A DNA stretch of 64,000 nt. Origin: Agrobacterium vitis (GTDB taxonomy: Bacteria; Pseudomonadota; Alphaproteobacteria; Rhizobiales; Rhizobiaceae). Within the stretch, counting starts at the first letter, position 1, and every line of letters begins with the position of its first letter. Made by a program: the position numbers and the translations under genes. Below, in pieces: positions 1-8,532 of the stretch. The DNA is taken from assembly GCF_013426735.1 (NCBI RefSeq), contig NZ_AP023272.1:1346501-1410500 (forward strand), in the 5' to 3' direction. The notes beneath the pieces are model-generated. The model had not been told where the DNA came from and did no database searches. It saw only the letters and a list, made by a program, of their open reading frames with translations.

Positions 1-443
1 CGGAAATCCAGGGCAAGCTGACGATCCCTGAGCGGGGGCTGACAGCGCTGATTACCTTCAAGCGCAATACCGACAGCTCGCTTCCCGCTAGCCACCTGAT
101 GGAAATCGTCTTCTCGGTGCCGCAGAATTTTGAGGGTGGCGGCATAGACAGCGTCCAGCGCGTTGCGATGAAGGCAAGCGAGCAGGATCGCGGCGATCCG
201 ATCGTGGCGGTGCCTGCCAAGATCACCGACGACACGTTCATGATTGCCTTCAACGATTTTGCCGAAGTGGTGGCCCGCAATGTCGATCTGTTGCGCAGCC
301 GTGACTGGATCGACATTCCCGTCACCTATCGCAACGGTCGCCGTGCGCTGATTACCCTCGACAAGGGCGCCGCTGGCAAGCCGATCTTCGACAGCGTCAT
401 CAAGGAATGGGCGGCGCTCGGCAACAATCGCAGCGGTGGGTGA
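1..443 (+). CDS. Hypothetical protein, 5'-truncated by window edge
   Basis: The reading frame is open from the first complete codon (base 3) to the TGA at 441-443, so the gene starts left of the window and only its last ~146 residues are visible. An internal ATG at 99 has no clear ribosome-binding site and the frame is open before it, so it is not the true start. The visible part is soluble-looking, with two similar beta-rich phrases (ALITFKRN and ALITLDKG), no membrane segment and no motif I recognise. No function is assigned. It is followed by a strong hairpin at 506-544. Confidence 0.7.
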   Translation, partial: EIQGKLTIPERGLTALITFKRNTDSSLPASHLMEIVFSVPQNFEGGGIDSVQRVAMKASEQDRGDPIVAVPAKITDDTFMIAFNDFAEVVARNVDLLRSRDWIDIPVTYRNGRRALITLDKGAAGKPIFDSVIKEWAALGNNRSGG

Positions 444-505
444 TCACTGTCGCAGACTAGTAAACTCGGCCTTGCGCCGAGCAGCGTCTGATCTGAGATG
501 TCACA

Positions 506-544
506 AGGGCCTATCCGTGTTTCTTGTAAACACGGATAGGCCCT
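506..544. terminator. Perfect 17-bp stem hairpin between convergent genes
   Basis: The arms at 506-522 and 528-544 are perfect reverse complements around a 5-nt loop (CTTGT). The hairpin lies between two convergent genes (plus gene ending 443, minus gene ending 583), so it can end transcripts from both sides. There is only a weak T-rich tract (TCTATTTCT) on the plus side. Confidence 0.75.
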
Positions 545-582
545 GTCTATTTCTATTGATGAATTTTAAGCGATTCCAACAC

Positions 583-1836
583 CTACCGCCTATGTTCCGG
601 CAGTTCCGGTGCGACCTGCTTATGATTGAAGACGAACAGCAGCAGTGCCAGGGCAGCGATACCACCATGAACGAAATAGGCGAGCGAATAGCCGCCTTCC
701 TGGGTGAGCCAGCCGGCGACGACATTGCTGGAGGAGGCACCGATGCCCTGGACGGTCATGACGGCCCCTAGGCCAACGTTGAAACGACCGGAGCCGGACA
801 GAATACGTTCGGCGGCAATCGGCGTGGCGATGCCGATCAAGCCAGCGCCGATGCCATCCAGGATCTGCACCGGATAAATGGCGGCGAAGCTGGAAAAGCT
901 ACCAGCAATCATGCCCCGGATAGGCAGAGCCATCAAAGCGATAAAAAACACCGACCGCAGTCCAAACCGGGCAATCATCCAAGGGGCGGCGCAGGCGACG
1001 ACGATCATCGCCAGTTGCGAGACGCCTGTCGTGATGGCGGTGGTCTTGAAGGGACTGTCGAGCTGGATGGAGAAATTCTGGGCGATCAATCGGCTGATCG
1101 GCGCATTGCCGAAATGGAAGATCATCAGGATGAGGGCGAGTACGATCAGCCCGCGACTATGCACCAGCATGGAATAGCCCGAAGGCTGGGCTACGGTGTG
1201 GTCCTCATCCTCAGCCGATCTGTCCTTATGACTCAGCCCGCGGGCAACGTCCTGGTCGATTTCCTGGGGCCGGATTGCCAGGACCGCCGCGATGGTGGCA
1301 AGCGCCGAGGCGATCATCAGCCAGACAACGCCGTTCTGGCCGAAATAGCTGGTGAGGACGAAAATGCAGACCAGTGAAAACACATTGCCGGTATGGTTCC
1401 AGACTTCATTGCGGGAGACCTGGTCGGAAAAAGCTCTTTCCCCGACCAGTCCTAGTGTCATCCCCATCAGGGCTGGGCCGATCACCGCGCCCACCAGGGC
1501 CGTTGCCGATTGTCCGCCGAACACTGCCAGATTGTCGGGGCTCGCCAGCGTCCACAGTGCGGCGGCTGTGACGAGTGTGACCGGCAGGATGATCAGGCTC
1601 CGTTTATAGGGGCTTGCATCGACAACCGCGCCAAACAGGGGCGTGACCACCATGCCGAGCACGCCACCCATCGTGGCGATGATGCCCAGCGTCATCGGCG
1701 ACCATCCATGGGTTGCCAGGAAGCCATCGAGGAAGGGGCCCAGCCCGTCACGGGCATCGGCGAGGAAAAAGTTGAGGAAGGCAAGGGCAATAAGCGAGCG
1801 GCGGCTCGCGGAGACAATCTTGGACTGTGCGATCAC
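583..1836 (-). CDS. MFS transporter
   Basis: This 417-residue protein has about twelve hydrophobic segments and the loop 2-3 motif A of the major facilitator superfamily (GAVVDASPYKRS, roughly residues 69-80). Family membership implies proton-coupled or facilitated transport of a small solute across the inner membrane; the substrate cannot be read from the sequence. The start at 1836 is a GTG; a weak GAAAG lies upstream. The gene is divergent from the ArsB-type permease at 2053, with about 215 bp of shared upstream DNA, and ends next to a convergent hairpin. MFS assignment is firm, the substrate unknown. Confidence 0.85.
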   Translation of the reverse strand: MIAQSKIVSASRRSLIALAFLNFFLADARDGLGPFLDGFLATHGWSPMTLGIIATMGGVLGMVVTPLFGAVVDASPYKRSLIILPVTLVTAAALWTLASPDNLAVFGGQSATALVGAVIGPALMGMTLGLVGERAFSDQVSRNEVWNHTGNVFSLVCIFVLTSYFGQNGVVWLMIASALATIAAVLAIRPQEIDQDVARGLSHKDRSAEDEDHTVAQPSGYSMLVHSRGLIVLALILMIFHFGNAPISRLIAQNFSIQLDSPFKTTAITTGVSQLAMIVVACAAPWMIARFGLRSVFFIALMALPIRGMIAGSFSSFAAIYPVQILDGIGAGLIGIATPIAAERILSGSGRFNVGLGAVMTVQGIGASSSNVVAGWLTQEGGYSLAYFVHGGIAALALLLFVFNHKQVAPELPEHRR

Positions 1837-2052
1837 GGGCGCGCTTTCGGAAAGGTTGAAAAATCAGCAGTTTAGCATGAATAGGCAGGAGCAGGCGCCT
1901 CGTTAATTTGCCAAATGCAAAATTGTTCCATGCCGCTTGCTCTTTGCGTATCCTGGACTAAATGGGAGATCTGATCCGCCGCCGGTTCTCGGCGTCTGCC
2001 TGCCTGTCCTTTCCTTGGCCTTCGTTCCGGCCGCGTCTTTTTCGGATGTTTC

Positions 2053-3330
2053 ATGACCGCGACTTACCTGACCTGGGCTGTTTCCGCCCTCTCCGTTCTG
2101 GGCGTTATCAGCCGGCCCTTTGGCTGGCCGGAGGCGATCTGGGCTGTGCTTGGCGCCATCGTGCTCCTGGGCCTGGGTGCGATCGGCTTCGGCGCGATCG
2201 GCATCAACGATGCCTGGGCAGGCGTTGCCAAGGGTTATGATGTCTATCTGTTCCTGATCGGCATGATGCTTTTGTCGGAACTGGCCCGGCGCGAAGGCCT
2301 GTTCGACTGGCTGGCGGCGCTGGCGACGCAAAGGGCAAAGGGGTCGCCGCTCAGGCTGTTCGTGCTGCTCTATGGTGTCGGCGTTCTCGTCACTGCCTTT
2401 CTCTCCAACGACGCGACGGCTGTGGTGCTGACCCCTGCGGTCTACGCGGCAACCAAGGCGGCCAGGCTCAAGAACCCGATGCCCTATCTGCTGATTTGCG
2501 CCTTCATCGCCAATGCGGCGAGTTTTGTGCTGCCGATTTCCAATCCGGCCAATCTGGTGATTTTCGGCGGTGGGGAAATGCCGCCGCTCTCCACCTGGCT
2601 TGCCACATTTGCGCTGCCCTCGCTGGTGGCCATCGTCGTCACCTTCGCCATGCTCTATTGGAGCCAGAGACGCGCCATCCACGCCGAGGTGATGGATCGG
2701 CAGGTTGAGACGCCGCATCTCTCCCACAGCGCCAAGCTGGCCGGCTGGGGGCTGATCCTGACGGCTGTCGTGCTGATGGCGGCGTCGGCGCTGGGGTTGG
2801 ACCTTGGACTGCCGATCTTCATTGCCGGTGTACTCACCACTGTGCTGGTCCTGGCCCTGAGCGGGCAGGGACCGGCTGAGACGCTGAAGGGCATGTCCTG
2901 GAGCGTGCTGCCGCTGGTGGCGGGCCTGTTCGTGCTGGTCGAGGCGCTGGACAAGACCGGGCTGACGGTGCTGCTTGCCCGTTATTTGTCCGAGGCTGCC
3001 GCAGCCGATGCCAAGGCAGCGGCCATGGGGGCAGGCCTGCTGGTCGGCTTCCTCTCCAACCTCGTCAACAATCTTCCAGCCGGTCTGGTGGCCGGTGCAA
3101 CGGTGCAAGGCGCTCATGTCGGCAGCACTGTTTCCGGTGCTATGCTGATCGGGGTCGATCTTGGCCCCAATCTGTCGGTGACCGGTTCGCTTGCCACCAT
3201 TCTCTGGCTATCGGCGCTCAGGCGCGAAGGCCTGCATATGGGCGCGCTGGAATTTTTGAAAATCGGCGCTGTCGTGATGATCCCGGCGCTGGTTCTCTCG
3301 CTGCTGGCGCTGGTGGCGGTGGCAGGGTAG
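2053..3330 (+). CDS. ArsB/NhaD-family ion transporter (arsenite or Na+/H+ type)
   Basis: This 425-residue membrane protein has 11-12 hydrophobic segments. FLSNDATAVVLTP (about residues 117-129) and NPANLVIFGG (about 167-176) are typical of the ArsB/NhaD ion-transporter superfamily. Members export arsenite or exchange sodium for protons. No arsR, arsC or arsA lies nearby, so arsenic resistance is not supported by context and the ion is open. The ATG at 2053 follows CGGATGTTTC, a weak site. It is a single gene, divergent from the MFS gene and convergent with the NTF2-like gene just after it. Confidence 0.8.
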   Translation: MTATYLTWAVSALSVLGVISRPFGWPEAIWAVLGAIVLLGLGAIGFGAIGINDAWAGVAKGYDVYLFLIGMMLLSELARREGLFDWLAALATQRAKGSPLRLFVLLYGVGVLVTAFLSNDATAVVLTPAVYAATKAARLKNPMPYLLICAFIANAASFVLPISNPANLVIFGGGEMPPLSTWLATFALPSLVAIVVTFAMLYWSQRRAIHAEVMDRQVETPHLSHSAKLAGWGLILTAVVLMAASALGLDLGLPIFIAGVLTTVLVLALSGQGPAETLKGMSWSVLPLVAGLFVLVEALDKTGLTVLLARYLSEAAAADAKAAAMGAGLLVGFLSNLVNNLPAGLVAGATVQGAHVGSTVSGAMLIGVDLGPNLSVTGSLATILWLSALRREGLHMGALEFLKIGAVVMIPALVLSLLALVAVAG

Positions 3331-3333
3331 CTT

Positions 3334-3738
3334 TCAGCCGAAAAGCCGCTTCTCGCCCATTTTGAACCAGGCCCTGGCGATCTTTCCGTGCTCAATCTCG
3401 TAAAGGCAGAGAACGTCGATCTCGCCCTTGCCCTCCGGGAAGTTGCGGGTGACGCATTCAATATCAGTGACCATATTGCCAGTGATGTGGCGGGCAATCA
3501 GCTCGCCATGCAGGTCCGGCTCACGGAAGCGCTCAATGTGGCGGCTGCGGATCTCTGCGATGCCGTCCGCCAACAAAGTATCGGGAAAGGCATAGATCCG
3601 GCAGTCCGGTGCCCAATGCTGCATGAAACCGTCGATATCCTTGGCGTTATAGGCATCGAGTTGCCTTGCGACCGGTTCGATGATGTCCTGCCCGGCGCTG
3701 CTGTCAGTTTCACTGTCAAAAGACGGAATGGCCGTCAC
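3334..3738 (-). CDS. NTF2-like (SnoaL-type) protein
   Basis: A small protein of 134 residues with the cone-shaped NTF2/SnoaL pattern: an N-terminal helix with DAYNAKDIDGFMQHWA, then beta strands ending in KIARAWFKMGEK. Such proteins are small enzymes or ligand-binding domains; nothing here fixes the substrate. I chose the GTG at 3738 because AAAGGAG lies 6 nt upstream; the longer frame from 3789 has no such site. Its end lies 3 bp from the end of the convergent ArsB-type gene. Single-gene unit, function unknown. Confidence 0.75.
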   Translation of the reverse strand: MTAIPSFDSETDSSAGQDIIEPVARQLDAYNAKDIDGFMQHWAPDCRIYAFPDTLLADGIAEIRSRHIERFREPDLHGELIARHITGNMVTDIECVTRNFPEGKGEIDVLCLYEIEHGKIARAWFKMGEKRLFG

Positions 3739-3822
3739 GATTGGCTCCTTTCGCGCCAACACCACCTTCAAAAAGCAGCGTTGAAACAAGGTTTTGTTAA
3801 TTTGGGGGCCTCTGGGGCAGCT

Positions 3823-4404
3823 TCATGGCCGCGACCGGCTTTTAGCTTTCCGCCGTGCTGATCGGTCCGCTGTGAATAGTGTTTTCCAACCAGAAACAAT
3901 GGCGTAGAAAAGATCGGCATCCATCCATTCTTCTCTGACCGTGTCGGATAAGTCGTCAGGCGATTCTGCATTCGAGAAGGCAATGATGCGCACATGGCTT
4001 CCCACGTCGAACTGTAAGATATGGCTTCCGTCATCAAATGCCTCATCTCCATCGGGAGCCCATATTGAGCCACTCGAGTGTAAGGTATTGACGAACTGGT
4101 GCTGCGAAAGCCCGAAGTAATTCGTTCGCGGACGATCTCGATAAAGAGCATCAAGGTAAGCGACAGCCACGTCGGCGGCCTTAACATCGGCTAGCCTATC
4201 AAACACATGCGTTCCGCGCCGCTGCAACCTATGTTCTACCTGGTTGAAAGAGCATCCAAGCAAGGATGCGTCAGGCTGCCTCACTCCGAATATTCGTCCG
4301 CCAACGTGAATGACAAAGAAACCCAACGCCAATTGGGAAGGGCTTTCCACTGCATCGGTGATGTCGCTTTCGATCGCAAAAACGCGGCAATCACCTACAA
4401 TCAT
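3823..4404 (-). CDS. Hypothetical protein, possible Imm42-type immunity protein
   Basis: A 193-residue soluble protein with no signal peptide or membrane segment. Its N-terminus (MIVGDCRVFAIES, then LGFFVIHVGGRIFGV) resembles, from memory, proteins labelled immunity protein 42 in polymorphic-toxin systems; I could not test this. The C-terminus is basic (RRKAKSRSRP). An AGG-containing site 7 nt before the ATG at 4404 supports the start. No toxin gene with a matching effector domain is adjacent, so if this is an immunity gene it is an orphan here. The long hairpin at 4476-4623 lies just upstream. Confidence 0.55.
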   Translation of the reverse strand: MIVGDCRVFAIESDITDAVESPSQLALGFFVIHVGGRIFGVRQPDASLLGCSFNQVEHRLQRRGTHVFDRLADVKAADVAVAYLDALYRDRPRTNYFGLSQHQFVNTLHSSGSIWAPDGDEAFDDGSHILQFDVGSHVRIIAFSNAESPDDLSDTVREEWMDADLFYAIVSGWKTLFTADRSARRKAKSRSRP

Positions 4405-4475
4405 CCATTAACCTCGTTGTCTTGGCCTCATCACGAACCGAACAAACCTGCGCAGCGCGACTTTGACAACCGTGC

Positions 4476-4623
4476 CTAACAGTCCGTCCAAGAATCGCCG
4501 CTGGCCGTCTGCAAATGGCAATTTCTGCGCTTCCGGTACTCACGTACGTTAAGTACGCTCCGTTCCGGTTCTCAAAATCACCATTTTCGCCAGACCAGCA
4601 GCAATTCTTGAACAGACTGTAAG
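4476..4623. repeat. Long imperfect inverted repeat (~148-nt hairpin)
   Basis: Bases 4476-4552 and 4553-4623 form an almost continuous imperfect stem of about 65 bp around a GTAC-GTTAA-GTAC centre. Many of the mismatches are G-U compatible. It fills the gap between the 3' end of rpoH and the 5' end of the immunity-like gene. It encodes no protein and looks like an extragenic palindromic repeat or a structured RNA. Confidence 0.75.
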
Positions 4624-4662
4624 GGCAGGCCATAAGGCTTTTTGTTTTAATTGGCGCTGGCG

Positions 4663-5565
4663 TCAGGACTCGACGACGCGCAACGCCTTGGCCTGTTCCA
4701 GTGCGTCCTTCTGGACAGCATCCTGGACTTTTTCAAAAGCGCGCACTTCGATCTGGCGCACCCGTTCGCGGCTGATGTCGAATTCCGATGACAGTTCTTC
4801 CAGCGTCACCGGCTCCTCGGCCAGGCGGCGGGCGGCGAAAATGCGGCGTTCGCGGTCGTTCAGCACGCCCATGGCGCGTGACAGCATGTTGCGCCGGGTT
4901 TCCAGCTCATCCTGCTCAATCAGCGTGTCTTCCTGGCTGTCATGATCGTCCACCAGCCAATCCTGCCACTGGCCGGATTCACCTTCGCTGGCGCGGATCG
5001 GCGCGTTCAGCGAGGCATCGCCCGACAGCCGGCGGTTCATGGAAATCACTTCTTCCTCGCTGACCTTCAGCTTGGTGGCGATCTCCGTGACCTGGTCCGG
5101 TTTCAGGTCGCCTTCTTCGATGGCCTGGATCTTACCCTTCAGGCGGCGCAGGTTGAAGAACAACCGCTTCTGGTTGGCGGTCGTCCCCATCTTCACCAGC
5201 GACCAGGAGCGCAGGATATATTCCTGAATCGAGGCCTTGATCCACCACATCGCATAGGTGGCAAGCCGGAAGCCGCGTTCGGGATCGAATTTCTTGACAG
5301 CCTGCATCAGGCCGACATTGCCCTCAGAGACGACTTCGCCAATCGGCAGGCCATAGCCGCGATAGCCCATGGCAATCTTCGCCACGAGGCGCAAATGGCT
5401 GGTGACAAGCCGGTGCGCTGCATCGCGGTCGCCATGCTCTGCATAGCGCTTGGCCAGCATGTATTCTTCCTGGGGTTCCAGCATCGGAAACTTGCGGATC
5501 TCATCCAGGTATCGGTTCAGTCCGCCTTCACCGGCGGTAATCGAAGGCAAGCTATTGCGGGCCAT
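4663..5565 (-). CDS. rpoH: RNA polymerase heat-shock sigma factor RpoH (sigma-32)
   Basis: A 300-residue sigma-70-family protein that directs RNA polymerase to heat-shock promoters. Residues 132-140 (QKRLFFNLR) are the RpoH box that separates sigma-32 from other sigma factors. Region 2 (AHRLVTSHLRLV ... FRLATYAMWWIKASIQEY) and the region 4 helix-turn-helix (LEELSSEFDISRERVRQIE) are intact. The start at 5565 follows AAAGGGGG at good spacing. Rhizobia often carry two rpoH genes; which one this is cannot be settled here. It is monocistronic in appearance, followed by the 4476-4623 hairpin. Confidence 0.96.
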   Translation of the reverse strand: MARNSLPSITAGEGGLNRYLDEIRKFPMLEPQEEYMLAKRYAEHGDRDAAHRLVTSHLRLVAKIAMGYRGYGLPIGEVVSEGNVGLMQAVKKFDPERGFRLATYAMWWIKASIQEYILRSWSLVKMGTTANQKRLFFNLRRLKGKIQAIEEGDLKPDQVTEIATKLKVSEEEVISMNRRLSGDASLNAPIRASEGESGQWQDWLVDDHDSQEDTLIEQDELETRRNMLSRAMGVLNDRERRIFAARRLAEEPVTLEELSSEFDISRERVRQIEVRAFEKVQDAVQKDALEQAKALRVVES

Positions 5566-5707
5566 AAAGCACCCCCTTTATCCATGAGCTTCCCAATGCC
5601 AAACGGGCAAGCTCTATCATGCGGATTTCCTCATCCCGCACGAAATCCTATGTCACATAAGTGTGGCATAGCCGGGATTCAAGCGCACCACGCCGGTCAC
5701 GATTGAT

Positions 5708-6940
5708 TTACGAGCGGAATCGGAACAAATCCTCATCGGCATCCTTGCAACCGGCAATCCGGGCCGAGACAATGTCCGACGCGATGGTCGAAAACGTGAT
5801 GCCATTGCCGCCAAATCCCATCACAACATGCACATGGCTGGTGCCGGGGACGCGGTCGATGATCGGCAGCCCATCCCGCGTCGTGCCGAACGGCGCCGAC
5901 CAGCCATAGGCGATGCTGTCCATCTCGATACCGGCGAGATCCTTCAGTTTTTGCCGGATCGTTTCGAATTTACGCAGTGCCTTGGCCGGGTTCTGGTGGG
6001 CGAGCGGATCGTCCTCATCTTCGCCACCAGCAATGATCCGGCCATCTGGGGTGGAGCGGAAATAGAGATAGGGCTCGGACGCTTCCCAAACGAGATGGTC
6101 GTCCAGCCAGTCCGGCCTTTGGGCGTTCGGTTCGGAGGCGATGGCCCAGGTGGAAATCACCTGATGCAGGGGACTTTCCATCATTTTTAGATATTCATAG
6201 CCCGTACAGGCGATAAGGTCTGCGGCACAGAGCAATGTACCGTCCGCTGTTGCCACTATAACCCCATCGCGGGTTTCCCGGATGGCGGTAATCGCCAGCG
6301 GTGAGACGACTTCCACGCCGCCTTGCTGGGCAGCCTTCAGCAGGCCAGCCGTCATCTGGGCCGGATTGGCGCTGGCCGAGCAGGGGGAGAGGATCGCGCC
6401 CGTCCGATCGATGCCGAACCGCTCCTTCACCTGCGCACCGCTCAGATACTCGGCGTCCAATTGCGCTTCACGGCGCAGTTCCGCTTCAGCGGCAAGCGCG
6501 CGGTGGCCCATCTCATCGCCCGCCAGGAAAAGGCTGCTGCGCTGTTGGAACTGACAGGTAATGCCAAGCTTGTCGACGCGCTCCCTCAGGCTATTAACGG
6601 AGGCTGCCGAGCGCCTCCAGGCGCGCATCGCCTTCTTGGCCCCGATCGCTTTGGACAATTGCGATAGCGGAATATCGATTTCGTGCTGGATCATCGCGGT
6701 GCTGGCCAGCGTGCTGCCCCGGACGGGTTCACGCCGGTCCACCACCAGAATATGGCGGCCATCCGCCGCCAGCGTCTGTGCCATCAGGGCGCCGCTGATC
6801 CCGGCGCCGATAATGATCACATCGTAATCGGTGCGCGCCGGGGTATCGCGGCTCTCAACCACAATATTCGGTGTCGCAGCCCAGAAAGATTTGCCATCGT
6901 GCAGATCGCGCGATTTTCCGACTGCTTGTTTGGTATCCAT
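5708..6940 (-). CDS. FAD-dependent amino-acid oxidase-type oxidoreductase (DAO family)
   Basis: A 410-residue flavoprotein of the D-amino-acid oxidase/glycine oxidase fold. The dinucleotide-binding motif IIIGAGISGALMAQTL starts near residue 42, and the second FAD motif (VVMGFGGNGITFSTIAS) is near the C-terminus. Such enzymes oxidise amines or amino acids, passing electrons to oxygen or quinone; the substrate is unknown. The first ~35 residues precede the Rossmann core and are not a signal peptide. AAGGGGCG lies just before the ATG at 6940. Neighbours (rpoH, rluD-like) give no pathway hint. Confidence 0.85.
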   Translation of the reverse strand: MDTKQAVGKSRDLHDGKSFWAATPNIVVESRDTPARTDYDVIIIGAGISGALMAQTLAADGRHILVVDRREPVRGSTLASTAMIQHEIDIPLSQLSKAIGAKKAMRAWRRSAASVNSLRERVDKLGITCQFQQRSSLFLAGDEMGHRALAAEAELRREAQLDAEYLSGAQVKERFGIDRTGAILSPCSASANPAQMTAGLLKAAQQGGVEVVSPLAITAIRETRDGVIVATADGTLLCAADLIACTGYEYLKMMESPLHQVISTWAIASEPNAQRPDWLDDHLVWEASEPYLYFRSTPDGRIIAGGEDEDDPLAHQNPAKALRKFETIRQKLKDLAGIEMDSIAYGWSAPFGTTRDGLPIIDRVPGTSHVHVVMGFGGNGITFSTIASDIVSARIAGCKDADEDLFRFRS

Positions 6941-7030
6941 ATTCGCCCCTTGCCCGGTTGACGCCTGCCCAGTTCAGAACTGCTGTGCAGCCATGTCGGA
7001 CACGCGCTAACGTTTAACGGGGCAAAGGGT

Positions 7031-8059
7031 TCACGCGATACCGCGCAGCGCCTCGATAATTGTTTCCATGTCGTCAGGGATGGGCGCTTCGAAGTGCATG
7101 ACGTCGCCGGTGGTCGGGTGTTCGAAGGCCAAGAGATAGGCATGCAGCGCCTGGCGATTGAAATTATTGACGATGGCTTTTGCAGCGTCCGGCAGCAGGT
7201 TGGCCTTGGTCTTGAAGGCCGCGCCATATTCGGGATCACCGATCAGCGGATGGCCGATATGGGCCATATGCACCCGGATCTGGTGGGTGCGTCCGGTTTC
7301 CAGCCGGCATTCCACCAGCGAGGCGAGGCAGGTGGCATCCGGCTTTTCACCATAACGCTCCATCACCTGATAATGGGTGATGGCTTCGCGCGCGTCATCG
7401 GTATCCTCGCGCTTCACGGTGCGCTTGGTGCGGTCACCAGCCCGGCCAAGGGCGGCGTCAATGGTGCCGCGCAGCCCACGCGGACGGCCCCAGACGAGAG
7501 CCTGATAGGCCCGTTCCAGCGGGCCGCTGCGGCCATGGTCGGCAAATTGGTCGGCCAGATGCCGGTGGGCGATGTCATTCTTGGCGACAACCATGACGCC
7601 AGAGGTTTCCTTATCCAGCCGGTGGACGATGCCGGGACGCTTCACCCCGCCAATGCCGGAGAGACTGTCGCCGCAATGGTGGATCAGCGCATTGACCAGC
7701 GTGCCGGTCCAGTTGCCAGCACCCGGATGCACCACCAAACCGGCGGGCTTTGACAGCACGATCAGGTCCTTGTCCTCGTAGAGCACGGTGAGCGGAATAT
7801 CCTCGCCCTTGGGTTCGGGATCTTCGGGCTCCGGCATGGCGATCACCAGCTGGTCGCCGGGCTTGATCTTGCGCTTCGGCTCGGTAACGGCTGTGCCATT
7901 GACGAAGACCGCGCCTTGCTCGATCAGGGCCTTTACCCGGTTGCGCGACAGGTCACCGCCAAGGCTTGCCGCCAGCCAGGCATCCAGACGGCCTTCGGCG
8001 TCCTCACCGGCAATCAGCTCTTTCCTTGGCTCGCCTGCTTGTTTAAAGGGGTCTGTCAT
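7031..8059 (-). CDS. RluA-family 23S rRNA pseudouridine synthase (RluD-like)
   Basis: The protein has an N-terminal S4 RNA-binding domain (about residues 15-75) followed by the RluA catalytic domain. The catalytic Asp lies in HRLDKETSG (Asp149 from this start). RluD-type members convert uridines in helix 69 of 23S rRNA to pseudouridine; the RluD subclass is inferred from the S4 domain and length of 342 residues. I start at 8059 (MTDPFKQ), where AGGATGCGCT precedes the ATG; the 20-residue upstream extension is poorly supported and overlaps the divergent gene's leader. Divergent from the gene at 8140. Confidence 0.9.
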   Translation of the reverse strand: MTDPFKQAGEPRKELIAGEDAEGRLDAWLAASLGGDLSRNRVKALIEQGAVFVNGTAVTEPKRKIKPGDQLVIAMPEPEDPEPKGEDIPLTVLYEDKDLIVLSKPAGLVVHPGAGNWTGTLVNALIHHCGDSLSGIGGVKRPGIVHRLDKETSGVMVVAKNDIAHRHLADQFADHGRSGPLERAYQALVWGRPRGLRGTIDAALGRAGDRTKRTVKREDTDDAREAITHYQVMERYGEKPDATCLASLVECRLETGRTHQIRVHMAHIGHPLIGDPEYGAAFKTKANLLPDAAKAIVNNFNRQALHAYLLAFEHPTTGDVMHFEAPIPDDMETIIEALRGIA

Positions 8060-8139
8060 AGCGCATCCTGTCTTTCGGCCCTTGTGGCCGAGGCCCAATG
8101 GGCGGCAGAGCAGCTCCATCAGGGAAAGGTTTAAGTTTC

Positions 8140-8520
8140 ATGAGCCAAGTCGAGACCGACGAACAGAAAGACAAGCCGCTCGATCCGGTGCTCGAAAAAG
8201 TTCGCCGCAAGATGGTGCGTTTGCAACTCGTCTCGGCGGCCATCATGTTTGTCAGCCTTATGGCGGTGTTGGCCGCCGTTGTCTACAAGGTCAAACACGC
8301 ACCAGCGCCGGAAAAGACGCAGGCGGGTGGCCTAACCATCCCCTCCGACCAGCCGCTGTCGCTGGCTGCGCGTCTGCCTGCTGGTTTCAAAGTGACGTCC
8401 ACGGCGCTGTCAGGCACGCAGATCCTGTTTTACGGCACCACAGCCGAAGGCCAGTCCAAGGCCTACGTGTTTGATCTGTCAGTGGGCCGGATGATCGCGG
8501 ACGTCGCGATTACGCAATAG
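8140..8520 (+). CDS. Single-pass membrane protein (DUF6476-like)
   Basis: A 126-residue protein with a charged cytoplasmic N-terminus, one membrane segment (about residues 31-54) and a short exported C-terminal domain. It resembles, from memory, the uncharacterised DUF6476 proteins of rhizobia. The ATG at 8140 follows GGGAAAGG; the upstream in-frame ATG at 8098 would add 14 residues without a site. It ends 12 bp before the methyltransferase gene, so the two are probably co-transcribed. No function assigned. Confidence 0.75.
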   Translation: MSQVETDEQKDKPLDPVLEKVRRKMVRLQLVSAAIMFVSLMAVLAAVVYKVKHAPAPEKTQAGGLTIPSDQPLSLAARLPAGFKVTSTALSGTQILFYGTTAEGQSKAYVFDLSVGRMIADVAITQ

Positions 8521-8532
8521 GCCTTCAAACGC

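Noticed and set aside
1903..3117. 404-codon open frame antisense to the ArsB-type gene
   Set aside because: Rich in Gln, Arg, His and Gly with no hydrophobic core; typical shadow frame opposite a GC-rich membrane-protein gene.
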